Translations under genes and position numbers: made by a program
Notes under the pieces: model-generated
The model's input: only the letters and a program-made list of their open reading frames with translations
Databases searched by the model: none
What the model was told of the DNA's origin: nothing
Shown here: positions 33,680-41,950 of the stretch, one piece after another
How the letters are laid out: every line of letters starts with the position of its first letter
How positions within the stretch are numbered: the stretch's first letter is position 1
NCBI RefSeq assembly: GCF_000956405.1
Contig: NZ_JYIV01000026.1
Coordinates: 62,001-126,000 of the forward strand
Length of the DNA: 64,000 nt
Reading direction: 5' to 3'
Origin: Microbacterium oxydans
Lineage (GTDB): Bacteria; Actinomycetota; Actinomycetes; Actinomycetales; Microbacteriaceae

Positions 33680-35626
33680 TCAGTGCCCGGCGTGGTGGTC
33701 GTGGTGGTCCGGAGCGGACGCGCAGTGGCCGACGGCTCCGGGGATGTCGAGGGAGGGGTTGCGGCCGAAGAACCCGTGCGGCTTGAGCACGAACCCGGCG
33801 GTGTCGACCGGCATGATCGGCCAATCCTCGATGCGCGGGAAGTGCGTGAGACCGAACGTGTGCCACAGCACGATGTCCGTGCCGTCGATGGAACGGTCCG
33901 CCTTGACCCACTCGGGGATGCCCGCGCCACCCGGGTGCAGGTTGACGAAGTCGCCCGCCGGGTACTGCTCGCTCGGCTCGTATGCCGTGACCCACAAGTG
34001 CTTGGTCGTGAACGTGGCCCGCTTGTGGATGTCGGAGTCGGCGTCCGCGAGCAGCAGCGGCTTGCCCTCGGGGTAGAGCGTCCAGCCGACGGGCTCGCCG
34101 AGGCGGTTCTGCACCTCGGTGTTGCCGACGAACCAGACGCGCCCGGTCAGGTTGTCGGCGACGCGCTGCGCCTCCGACTCGCTGCGAAGGCGCGTGACCT
34201 GCTGCGTGAAGCCGGTGCCGTGCGGGTTCTGCGGGCCGCGCGGCACGGCGACCGCCTCGATCTCGTCGACCGCGTTGGCGAGACCGTCGATCGCGACGTC
34301 CAAACGTGCGCTGAACAGGTGCTGGTGGTTCGGGGCGCCGAGGCCCGGCGCGACCTCGGTCGCGAAGGGGTAGCCCTTGCCGGGGTAGGCCGAGGTGAAC
34401 ACGATGCCGGTGGCCTTGACCTCGAACTCGATCGTGCCGTCCAGGCCGAAGTACCAGTAGAACCCGTAGTCGTAGTTGCCCACGGTCATGAAGAAGCTGA
34501 CGACGAGGCGGCGGTTGCGTCGCGTCTCGGACGAGCCGTTCCAGTTGTCGGAGTGCTTCCACAGCACCCCTGCGTCCTCCTCGTGGATGCAGATGGCCTG
34601 GCGGATGACGCGAGCATCGCCATCGTTCCCGGCGACGACAGCGTCGAGGTAGGTGATGTCGCCCACGCAGTCGCAACCCAGCTCGAGGGAGTTGGCGAAG
34701 CCGCCGAAGAGGTACTCCCCGCCGTCGAAGAAGTTCTGGAACCAGCGCTGCGGACTCGGGTCGCCGTAGGGCACGACCATCTCGGCGATCGACGCGCGGT
34801 ACAGCACCGAACGCTGCACATCGCCGTCGGCGATCGAGACGTCGTGGAGCACGAGGCCCTCGCGCTGGTCGAACGAGACCTGCAGGCGCCACCCCGCCCA
34901 GTCGAGCACGCCGTTGTCGTCGATCGTGAAGCTCGGCCCCTCCGGCTGGGTGATCTCGATGGGTTTCAGGCCCTCGCGGTCGGGACCGCGCCAGGACTCC
35001 AGGTGGTAGTTGCCGTCCTCCTGCGGGACGGGCAGGTCCACGTAGTCGATCACGTCGAGCACCTCACCGCTGACGACGTCAACCATGACGGTCACGCCGT
35101 CGACGGGATGCGCCCAGCCGAGGTCGTCGGGAGCGCGCTGCACGAACGTGAAGCAGCGCTGGATGCGACGACCGCTCTCGTGGTCGGCGAGCACACCGGC
35201 CGAGAGCGGGTTCACCCGCAGCTGCGAGAGGTCGGTGAGGCCGCGCTTCGCCATCGCCGCGATCCAGCGCTCATCCTTGTGGACGACCTCCTCGACGTAG
35301 CCGAACTCCCGGAGCACCACCGGCACGGCGCCGTCGACCGTGGGATCGAGCGCGCGGGACGACACGACGACGCCCGACGACGGCTCGACCACCACGTCGT
35401 GCGAGAGTCCCGTCACCATGTCGATGAGGAAGCTCCGCACGAGCCGCGGAGGCACCTGGCCGGCGAACAGGCGGCGCTTGTCCGGTGCCGCCACGCCCAC
35501 ATAGGCGTAGTGCGTGTCCGGGGTCGCGATGCCGGCGGCCTCGAGGGCGGCGCGGTTCGCGGCGATCTCCTCGATGGTGAGGGTGGCCAGCAGCGCATTC
35601 GCCGCGGAAGGCAGGGTGTTCGTCAT
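33680..35626 (-). CDS. Copper-containing primary amine oxidase (TPQ type)
   Basis: A 648-residue enzyme closely resembling Arthrobacter phenylethylamine oxidase. It oxidises primary amines to aldehydes with release of ammonia and hydrogen peroxide. The TPQ-forming Tyr is residue 385 in GNYDYGF; the catalytic-base Asp is in NFFDGGEYLFG, about 84 residues earlier as in the family; copper ligands are in HQHLF and in LTHFPRIEDWPIMP. The C-terminus carries an extra His-rich tail (PDHHDHHAGH), which may help copper capture. No signal peptide is evident, so it is probably cytosolic. It sits between a Gfo/Idh oxidoreductase gene and the SIS gene in one operon, an unusual context. Confidence 0.95.
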   Translation of the reverse strand: MTNTLPSAANALLATLTIEEIAANRAALEAAGIATPDTHYAYVGVAAPDKRRLFAGQVPPRLVRSFLIDMVTGLSHDVVVEPSSGVVVSSRALDPTVDGAVPVVLREFGYVEEVVHKDERWIAAMAKRGLTDLSQLRVNPLSAGVLADHESGRRIQRCFTFVQRAPDDLGWAHPVDGVTVMVDVVSGEVLDVIDYVDLPVPQEDGNYHLESWRGPDREGLKPIEITQPEGPSFTIDDNGVLDWAGWRLQVSFDQREGLVLHDVSIADGDVQRSVLYRASIAEMVVPYGDPSPQRWFQNFFDGGEYLFGGFANSLELGCDCVGDITYLDAVVAGNDGDARVIRQAICIHEEDAGVLWKHSDNWNGSSETRRNRRLVVSFFMTVGNYDYGFYWYFGLDGTIEFEVKATGIVFTSAYPGKGYPFATEVAPGLGAPNHQHLFSARLDVAIDGLANAVDEIEAVAVPRGPQNPHGTGFTQQVTRLRSESEAQRVADNLTGRVWFVGNTEVQNRLGEPVGWTLYPEGKPLLLADADSDIHKRATFTTKHLWVTAYEPSEQYPAGDFVNLHPGGAGIPEWVKADRSIDGTDIVLWHTFGLTHFPRIEDWPIMPVDTAGFVLKPHGFFGRNPSLDIPGAVGHCASAPDHHDHHAGH

Positions 35627-35660
35627 TCGTCCATCTCCTTGGGTGGGTGGCGAGGGGTGC

Positions 35661-36698
35661 TCAGCGCTCGAGGAGCACCGGCTCCCAGGTGCCGGAGCGC
35701 ATGGCTCGGTAGCAGGCGTCGAGGATGCAGTTCACGACCCAGCCGTCCTCGAACGTCTCCATCGGTGTGGTCCCAGCGGCGTAGTGGTCGATGAAGTGCC
35801 GCATCTGCTGCGAGAAGCCGTAGGCGCGGGTCTCCTCCGGAACGGGGTGCACCCACCCCGTCTCGGAATCCGCCTTCTCCACCAGGTAGCCGGTGGGGGT
35901 GCCGAGGAAACCCCAGACCGGCGTCACCGACGTATCGGTCACGATCCGGCCCTCGGTTCCGCTGAACTCGTGACGGAGCTGCATCCCGCCCTTCTCCGCC
36001 CAGGAGGATTCGATGATCGCGAGCTGTCCGCCCGCGAACTTCAGGAGCGCGACGGCAGTGTCCTCGCCGGTGGTCTTGTCGGTGTGCAGCAGGGTCGATC
36101 CCCAGGCGAACGCTTCGATGACGGGATTGTCTTTGCCGAAGAAGTGCCGCGCCGATTCCACGGTGTGGCATCCCATGTCGAGCAGGGCGCCTCCGCCGGC
36201 GGTCTCGGTGTCCCAGAAGTGCGCGGCGTGCGGGCCGGAGTGCGCTTCGCGCGCTCGCATCGTCAGCAGATCGCCGATGCCGCCTGCCTGCGCCATCTCG
36301 TGCGCCTTCTGCACGATGGGGGAGAACACCGAGCTCTCGGCATAGCCGTGCCAGACGCCGGCATCCTGCACGATGCGCAGGATCTCGGCGGCCTCTGCGC
36401 CGGTGCGAGCGAGTGGCTTGGTGCAGATGATCCCCTTGCCTGCCGCTGCGGCGATCCGCACCGCGTCGACGTGCGCCTCGTTGGGCAGCGCGATGACGAC
36501 GACGTCGATGTCGGGGTTCGCGCACAGCTCCGCGATGTCCGTGTAACTCTTCGGGCTGCGCCAGCGCGCGGCGAAGTCGGCGGCGCGGTCGGCGTCGCGG
36601 GAGAAGTTCGCCGCCAGCACGCCGTCGCGGACGTCGAGCAGAGAATCGGCGTACGAGTCTGCGATGAATCCGGAACCGAGGATGCCGACACGAATCAC
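35661..36698 (-). CDS. Gfo/Idh/MocA-family oxidoreductase
   Basis: A 345-residue NAD(P)-dependent sugar dehydrogenase. The Rossmann motif is VGILGSGFIADSYADS, then VVVIALPNEAHVD and the active-site lysine motif CTKPLARTG (the EKP equivalent); the second-domain helix GGGALLDMGCHTVESARHF contains the catalytic Asp-x-x-x-His pair. The GTG start at 36698 has AAGGAGACTCCC directly upstream. It is the first gene of the operon with the amine oxidase, SIS protein and kinase, and diverges from an ABC importer operon. The family acts on sugars, inositols and aminosugars; the substrate here is unknown. Confidence 0.9.
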   Translation of the reverse strand: MIRVGILGSGFIADSYADSLLDVRDGVLAANFSRDADRAADFAARWRSPKSYTDIAELCANPDIDVVVIALPNEAHVDAVRIAAAAGKGIICTKPLARTGAEAAEILRIVQDAGVWHGYAESSVFSPIVQKAHEMAQAGGIGDLLTMRAREAHSGPHAAHFWDTETAGGGALLDMGCHTVESARHFFGKDNPVIEAFAWGSTLLHTDKTTGEDTAVALLKFAGGQLAIIESSWAEKGGMQLRHEFSGTEGRIVTDTSVTPVWGFLGTPTGYLVEKADSETGWVHPVPEETRAYGFSQQMRHFIDHYAAGTTPMETFEDGWVVNCILDACYRAMRSGTWEPVLLER

Positions 36699-36724
36699 GG
36701 GAGTCTCCTTCGAGGGTGTTGTCC

Positions 36725-36740
36725 ACAAGATACCACTTGT
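36725..36740. promoter_or_regulatory. Operator-like inverted repeat ACAAG-N6-CTTGT
   Basis: A perfect 5-bp inverted repeat with a 6-bp spacer (ATACCA) that overlaps the -10 of the minus-strand promoter, 27 bp upstream of the Gfo/Idh start. Confidence 0.4.
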
Positions 36741-36754
36741 CTTATGAATGTCTA
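36727..36754 (-). promoter_or_regulatory. Promoter of the Gfo/Idh-amine oxidase operon
   Basis: On the minus strand TAGACA (-35, 36754-36749) and TATCTT (-10, 36732-36727) are 16 bp apart, in an AT-rich stretch unlike the surrounding coding DNA. Confidence 0.5.
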
Positions 36755-36795
36755 GCAGAGGCGGTGCGAGTACGACAATCCTGCAATTCTGCAAA

Positions 36796-36830
36796 TACCT
36801 CTTGCTACCTCTTTGAGACCTATATATGCT
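36796..36830 (+). promoter_or_regulatory. Promoter of the second importer operon with repeated TACCTCTT
   Basis: TTGCTA (-35, 36802-36807) and TATGCT (-10, 36825-36830) are 17 bp apart. TACCTCTT occurs twice (36796-36803 and 36806-36813), one helical turn apart, over the -35, which suggests a binding site for a regulator not encoded next to it. Confidence 0.5.
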
Positions 36831-36903
36831 GACCAGCACCGCGCGCCGCCGCAAAGGTGTGGCAGGTCGTCCCGAGACCGCGCGTCCTCTCAGAGAGAAG
36901 GTC

Positions 36904-38181
36904 ATGATGCGTTCTGCCAGAGCACCACTCGCCGCCCTCGCCGTCACCACCCTCGCCCTCGGCCTCGCCGGATGCGCCACAAGCACGGGTGACGACCCCG
37001 ATTCCGTCACTCTCACCCTGGGCACCTGGCGCACGGAAGACGCCACGATGTGGGAGAACGACATCATCCCCGCATTCGAGGCAGCCCACCCCGGGATCAA
37101 GGTCTCCTACGCGCCGATCGACACCAACGACTACAACGCCGCCATCCAGTCGCAGATCGACGGCGGCACGGGTCCCGACGTGATCATGTGTCGACCGTTC
37201 GACGTCAACCGCTCCTGGATCGACAAGGGATACTTCGAGCCGCTCGACGGACTCGACGCGATCGGCTCGTTCCCCGAGTCGGCGCTCGCCGCGTGGGAGG
37301 GCGACGACGGCACGCCCTACTGCGTTCCCGTGGCATCGGTGCTCGCCGGGTTCTACTACAACACCGCGATCTTCGACGAGCTCGGGTTGGAGGTACCGCA
37401 GACGCAGGACGAGTTCCTCCAGGTGCTCGACGCGATCAAGGCCGACGGTCAGTACGCCCCGCTCGCGCTCGGCAGTGCCGACGGCTGGCAGCTCGCCTAC
37501 AACATGCTCTACCAGGTCGGCCCCAACGCGTGGAAGGGCGAGGAGGGGCGGCTCGGTCTCATCGACGGCACGAAGAAGCTGACCGACCCCGACTTCGTCG
37601 AAGGCTTCCGGGTCTTCGACTCGTTCAAGGACTATCTGCCCAAGGGATACGAGTCGATCTCCTACGAGGACATGACCCAGCTCTTCACGCTCGGCAAGGC
37701 CGCGATCCTTCCCGACGGATCGTGGCAGATCTCGCAGGTGACTTCCACTGGCCTCGATGTGGGCGTCTTCGGAGCACCGCCGGCCGCCGCGGGTGACCAG
37801 CGCTACCAGCAGGAGATGGCCGACATGGCCTTCGGTCTGAACGCCGCGAGCAAGGAGAAGGAGGCGGCGACCACGTTCCTGGAGTGGCTGGGCACGAGCG
37901 AGTTCCAGCAGCTGTACGTGAACAAGCTGCCCGGATTCTTCTCGATGGGGACCGAGCCCGTGAAGTACGAGAACGCGCTCGCGCAGCAGTTCGCCGATCT
38001 CAAGGTCGACGCCGAGCTCACCTCGCGCCTCGCCCTGGACCGGCTCAGCGCAGGTCAGCCGCCGCTGGACGACGAGATCTGGCGCGTCGCGCAGCTCATG
38101 TACAACAGCGGACTCTCGCCGGAGGACGCGACGGCCGAGCTGCAGGCGGGCCTCGACTCCTGGTACACGCCCGCGCCGTGA
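36904..38181 (+). CDS. Sugar ABC transporter substrate-binding lipoprotein (family 1)
   Basis: A 425-residue binding lipoprotein; the signal peptide ends in LAGC (Cys about residue 24). The mature domain begins TLTLGTWRTEDATMWENDII, and carries GTGPDVIMCRPFDVNRSW and GTPYCVPVASVLAGFYYNTAIF, the cross-over block of oligosaccharide binders. Two ATG codons (36904, 36907) follow GAGAGAAGG; the first is used. It is the first gene of a plus-strand operon with two permeases and an aldehyde dehydrogenase, divergent from the amine oxidase operon, and is followed by a perfect 15-bp hairpin. Confidence 0.92.
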   Translation: MMRSARAPLAALAVTTLALGLAGCATSTGDDPDSVTLTLGTWRTEDATMWENDIIPAFEAAHPGIKVSYAPIDTNDYNAAIQSQIDGGTGPDVIMCRPFDVNRSWIDKGYFEPLDGLDAIGSFPESALAAWEGDDGTPYCVPVASVLAGFYYNTAIFDELGLEVPQTQDEFLQVLDAIKADGQYAPLALGSADGWQLAYNMLYQVGPNAWKGEEGRLGLIDGTKKLTDPDFVEGFRVFDSFKDYLPKGYESISYEDMTQLFTLGKAAILPDGSWQISQVTSTGLDVGVFGAPPAAAGDQRYQQEMADMAFGLNAASKEKEAATTFLEWLGTSEFQQLYVNKLPGFFSMGTEPVKYENALAQQFADLKVDAELTSRLALDRLSAGQPPLDDEIWRVAQLMYNSGLSPEDATAELQAGLDSWYTPAP

Positions 38182-38185
38182 CGCC

Positions 38186-38217
38186 CGGTCGGGGGCGGAG
38201 CACTCCGCCCCCGACCG
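38186..38217 (+). terminator. Intercistronic hairpin after binding protein gene
   Basis: A perfect 15-bp stem CGGTCGGGGGCGGAG / CTCCGCCCCCGACCG with a 2-nt CA centre, 34 nt before the permease start. Very stable; probably protects the binding protein message or partly terminates. Confidence 0.8.
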
Positions 38218-38251
38218 CACCATCCGTTCTCCGCCGATCGAAAGACGACGC

Positions 38252-39136
38252 ATGATCCGCACACCCGCCCGATACCGCCTGCTGGCGATCTTCGTGCTTC
38301 CCGCCCTCGTGGTCTACGTGGCCTTCTCGGTCTACCCGCTGATCAGTTCGGTGGTGCTCAGCTTCTTCGAATCCAGCGGCCAGGCGAGCGCCTTCGTCGG
38401 CATCGCGAACTACGTCGACCTGTTCACCAACCCCACCACCAGCGCCCGCTTCTGGAACGCTCTGGGCAACAACGTCGAGTTCTTCCTCATCCACCTGCTG
38501 GTCGAGCTGCCGATCGGTCTGTTGATGGCCGCCCTGCTCACGTCCGGTCGACTGCGTCGATCCGTCGGCGTCTACCGCACGCTGCTCTTCATCCCCGCCA
38601 CCCTCTCGGTCGTGATCGTCGGCTTCATCTGGCGCCTCATCATCAACCCGCTGTGGGGCCTCGTCGAGTTCCCGCTGCTGGGCAACGAGATCACGGCACT
38701 CCCGACCATCTCCCTGATGTCGGTCTGGCAGTACATCGGAATCCCGATGATCTTCCTCTACACCGCGCTGCTGGCGATCCCCGACGACGTCATCGAGGCC
38801 TCCCGCATCGACGGCGCCGGCTCCTGGACCGCCTTTTGGCGCATCAAGTTCCCGCTCATCGCTCCGCAGTTCGGCTTGATCGTGATCCTCACCTACATCT
38901 GGACGTTCAACGGGTTCGACATCGTCTACGCCCTGAACGGCTCCGCCCCAGGACCCAACTACTCGACCGACATCCTCGGCACCTTCTTCTACCGGTCCTT
39001 CTTCGGTTCGAGCGGGCAGGTCGCCGATCTCGATCTCGGCGCCACGGTCGCCTCGGTGATCTTCCTCCTCATCCTCGCGACCACGGCTGCCTACTTCTGG
39101 CTCGTCCAGCGCCGACTGAAGACCTACGAGCTCTAG
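38252..39136 (+). CDS. Sugar ABC transporter permease (MalF type)
   Basis: A 294-residue permease with six hydrophobic helices starting LLAIFVLPALVVYVAFSVYPL. The EAA loop is IEASRIDGAGSWTAFWRIKFP. It lies after the binding protein gene and its hairpin, and 9 nt before the MalG-type partner gene. As with the other family-1 importer here, no dedicated ATPase gene is present. Confidence 0.92.
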   Translation: MIRTPARYRLLAIFVLPALVVYVAFSVYPLISSVVLSFFESSGQASAFVGIANYVDLFTNPTTSARFWNALGNNVEFFLIHLLVELPIGLLMAALLTSGRLRRSVGVYRTLLFIPATLSVVIVGFIWRLIINPLWGLVEFPLLGNEITALPTISLMSVWQYIGIPMIFLYTALLAIPDDVIEASRIDGAGSWTAFWRIKFPLIAPQFGLIVILTYIWTFNGFDIVYALNGSAPGPNYSTDILGTFFYRSFFGSSGQVADLDLGATVASVIFLLILATTAAYFWLVQRRLKTYEL

Positions 39137-39145
39137 GAGCACACG

Positions 39146-40060
39146 ATGGCCATCGACACCCGCCCCGCTCCGGACGCCCGGACCCGTCGCCCCGACCTCC
39201 CCTCCACCTCGCCGACGCGGCGACCTCGCCGCCGTGCCGGTGACGTGTTCGCCGGGGTTGGCGTGCACGTGCTGTTGATCGTGATGGGAGTCTTCTCGGT
39301 CGTCCCGATCCTCATCGTCCTCATGAACTCGTTCAAGACGACGCAGGGCATCTTCGGGTCGCCGTTCTCGCTCCCCGATGCCGAGACGTTCAACCTGCAG
39401 GGGTACGTCAACGTCTTCACCCGGGGCAACTTCCTGCTCAACTACCAGAACAGCCTGATCGTCACGCTCGCCACGATCGTGCTGACGATCGTGCTGGGCA
39501 CGCTGGCGGCCTGGGCGCTCGTCGAATACAAGGTTCCGATCACGCCGGTGCTCGCGGGGTTCTTCGTCGTCGGCATCATGCTACCGATCCGTCTCGGCAC
39601 CGTGCCGTTGATCAAGATCATGACGTCGTGGGGCCTCATGGACACGCTCGCGGCGCTGATCCTCGTCTACACCGCGATGCAGCTGCCGCTCGCGATCGCG
39701 CTCATGACCACGTACTTCCGGGCGGTGCCGAACGAGCTCAAGGAGGCTGCCCGCATCGATGGCGCGGGCGAGTGGCGCACCCTCGGGATCACGCTGCCGA
39801 TCGTACGCGTCGGCATCGCTGCCGTGGCCTCGATCACGATGCTGCCGGTGTGGAACGACCTCTGGTTCCCGCTCATCCTCGCGCCGAGCAAGCAGAACCA
39901 GACGGTGACCTTGGGCGTGCAGCAGTTCGTCGGGCAGTTCCAGAGCGACTATCCGGCCCTGCTCGCCTCGCTCACGATCGGCGCCGTGCCGCTGGTCATC
40001 CTGTTCGCGGTCTTCTCCCGGCAGTACATCGCCGGTCTCACCAAGGGCTACGGCAAGTGA
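39146..40060 (+). CDS. Sugar ABC transporter permease (MalG type)
   Basis: A 304-residue permease. A basic, Pro/Arg-rich cytoplasmic tail of about 35 residues leads into the first helix (VHVLLIVMGVFSVVPILIVL). The EAA loop is KEAARIDGAGEWRTLGITLP and the C-terminus is IAGLTKGYGK, near the usual MalG ending. It completes the importer with the preceding MalF-type protein and is followed after 43 nt by the aldehyde dehydrogenase gene. Confidence 0.92.
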   Translation: MAIDTRPAPDARTRRPDLPSTSPTRRPRRRAGDVFAGVGVHVLLIVMGVFSVVPILIVLMNSFKTTQGIFGSPFSLPDAETFNLQGYVNVFTRGNFLLNYQNSLIVTLATIVLTIVLGTLAAWALVEYKVPITPVLAGFFVVGIMLPIRLGTVPLIKIMTSWGLMDTLAALILVYTAMQLPLAIALMTTYFRAVPNELKEAARIDGAGEWRTLGITLPIVRVGIAAVASITMLPVWNDLWFPLILAPSKQNQTVTLGVQQFVGQFQSDYPALLASLTIGAVPLVILFAVFSRQYIAGLTKGYGK

Positions 40061-40103
40061 CCGTGCCCGTTCCGTCTCCGTCCACCGACCCCAGGGAGTG
40101 CTC

Positions 40104-41480
40104 ATGACCATCGCCACGATCGATCCGACGACGGGAGAGCTGGTGCGGGAATTCGCACCCCACACCGCAGCGGAGGTGGAGCGGATCCTGTCGACAGCGG
40201 AGGCCGCGAACGCGCTGATGGCGCGGACGACGTTCGCTCAGCGCGCGGAATGGATGCGTCGGGCCGCCGATCTGCTCGATGCCGAACTCGAGCATGCTGC
40301 CGGCCTCGCCGTGCGGGAGATGGGCAAGACGATCGCCACCGCCACCTACGAGGTGACGAAGTCGGCCAACGGGATGCGCTGGTACGCCGACCACGCGGAA
40401 GCCTACCTGGCCGCGGAGGAACCGGTCCCTGCGGCGTCGGTCGGTGCGTCGTCCGCACGGGTGGTGTTCCAGCCGCTGGGTACCGTGCTTGCGGTCATGC
40501 CCTGGAACTACCCCTTCTGGCAGGTCATCCGCTTCGCCGCGCCCGCGCTCATGGCGGGCAACACGGGGCTGCTCAAGCACGCGTCGAGCGTTCCGCAGAC
40601 CGCTCTGTATCTGGGAGAGCTGTTCCTGCGGGCCGGCTTCCCTGAGGGTGCTTTCCAGACGCTGCTGCTCGAGGGAGCAGCCGCGTCCGCCCTGCTCGAG
40701 GATCGTCGCATCCGTGCTGTGACGCTGACCGGCTCGGTGGGAGCGGGTTCCGCGGTCGCGGCTGCGGCCGGCCGCAACATCAAGAAGAGCGTGCTGGAGC
40801 TCGGGGGCACGGACGCGTTCGTGGTGATGCCCTCGGCAGACGTCGCCCGCTCCGCACGGTTCGCTGCGCTCTCGCGCACGCAGAACAGCGGGCAGTCCTG
40901 CATCTGTGCCAAGCGCTTCTTCGTGCACGCCGATGTCTACGATCAGTGGCTCGACGCGTTCATCGCCGAGATGGGGGAGATCTCCACCGGAGACCCGATG
41001 GTCGACGGCACCGGATTCGGCCCCATGGCGACGGCGCAGGTGCGTGCGGATGCGCATGAACTGGTCGAGGATGCCATGGCGAAGGGCGTGACGGTCCGGC
41101 TCGGCGGTGTGCTCCCCGAAGGGCCTGGGTGGTTCTACCCGGCGACCGTGCTGACGGAGGTCACACCGGAGATGCGCATCTTCCGTGAGGAGTGCTTCGG
41201 GCCCGTGGCGTGCGTGTACCGCGTGGCGTCCATCGACGAGGCGATCGAGCGGGCGAACGACTCGGACTTCGGACTCGCCGCGGGGGTGTGGTCGGCGGAT
41301 CCGGACGAGATCGACCGGCTGCAGACGGAGCTCGACTTCGGGAGCGTCTTCGCCAACGGCAACTCCGCGTCGTTCTTCGGGTTGCCGTTCGGCGGTGTCA
41401 AGGACTCCGGGTACGGGCGCGAGCTGGGCTCCTTCGGCATCCGCGAGTTCGTGAACGCGAAGACGGTGTGGACGGCCTGA
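40104..41480 (+). CDS. Aldehyde dehydrogenase (succinate-semialdehyde dehydrogenase-like)
   Basis: A 458-residue NAD(P)-dependent ALDH of the short actinobacterial GabD1 type. The N-terminus is TIATIDPTTGELVREF, the cofactor and oxyanion region PWNYPFWQVIR, the general base Glu in LELGGTDAFVV, and the nucleophile in SGQSCICAKRF. ATG 40104 is preferred to GTG 40098 because CAGGGAG lies 6 nt upstream. It closes the importer operon facing the amine oxidase operon, which suggests it oxidises the aldehyde released by that oxidase; succinate semialdehyde is the family's usual substrate. Confidence 0.9.
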   Translation: MTIATIDPTTGELVREFAPHTAAEVERILSTAEAANALMARTTFAQRAEWMRRAADLLDAELEHAAGLAVREMGKTIATATYEVTKSANGMRWYADHAEAYLAAEEPVPAASVGASSARVVFQPLGTVLAVMPWNYPFWQVIRFAAPALMAGNTGLLKHASSVPQTALYLGELFLRAGFPEGAFQTLLLEGAAASALLEDRRIRAVTLTGSVGAGSAVAAAAGRNIKKSVLELGGTDAFVVMPSADVARSARFAALSRTQNSGQSCICAKRFFVHADVYDQWLDAFIAEMGEISTGDPMVDGTGFGPMATAQVRADAHELVEDAMAKGVTVRLGGVLPEGPGWFYPATVLTEVTPEMRIFREECFGPVACVYRVASIDEAIERANDSDFGLAAGVWSADPDEIDRLQTELDFGSVFANGNSASFFGLPFGGVKDSGYGRELGSFGIREFVNAKTVWTA

Positions 41481-41947
41481 CCCTCGGCGTCACTCCACGG
41501 CAGCCCCGACGGCGCGGACGGTCGTCCGGCGTCGTCGGGCATGTCGCCGCGGCCGCGGCGATGGGCGCTCTCATGGTGCCCGCCATCGCAGAGGGGCACG
41601 CCTCGCTGGCCGGCATCGGCGTGACTCTCGCCTTCTTCGGCTGGGCCGCGGTCGCCGGCGCGAGGGGCCGTGTGCGAGCCGCGGCTCCCGGTGCGGTCGG
41701 CGACCCGTTCGCGATGGGACTGCTCATGGCGGTGCCCTATCTCGCGCTGGTCTTCGCCGGGCACGGGCATGGATCGCAGACGGCAGCGACCGGCGGCGGC
41801 GCGATGCTGCTCGGCGTTGCAGTGGTGGGGGGATGGGTGCTGCTGCGTCGGCGCAGCGCCCGCGTACCCGGGGCGGAGCGGTTCGGCTTCGTGTGGTGCT
41901 TCCTGATGCTGCTCGCGATGCTGCTGGTGATGAACCTGCACAGCTGA
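41468..41947 (+). CDS. Small His-containing integral membrane protein
   Basis: A 159-residue protein of unknown function. After a basic N-terminal stretch of about 20 residues it has four hydrophobic segments (HVAAAAAMGALMVPAIA, GIGVTLAFFGWAAVAGA, PFAMGLLMAVPYLALVFAGH, FVWCFLMLLAMLLVMNL). His residues cluster at membrane edges, including FAGHGHGSQ, and several Met residues lie in the helices, a pattern seen in copper-handling membrane proteins but not diagnostic. The GTG start at 41468 overlaps the end of the aldehyde dehydrogenase gene by 13 bp; an ATG at 41561 would lose the first helix. Confidence 0.65.
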   Translation: MDGLTLGVTPRQPRRRGRSSGVVGHVAAAAAMGALMVPAIAEGHASLAGIGVTLAFFGWAAVAGARGRVRAAAPGAVGDPFAMGLLMAVPYLALVFAGHGHGSQTAATGGGAMLLGVAVVGGWVLLRRRSARVPGAERFGFVWCFLMLLAMLLVMNLHS

Positions 41948-41950
41948 GTG

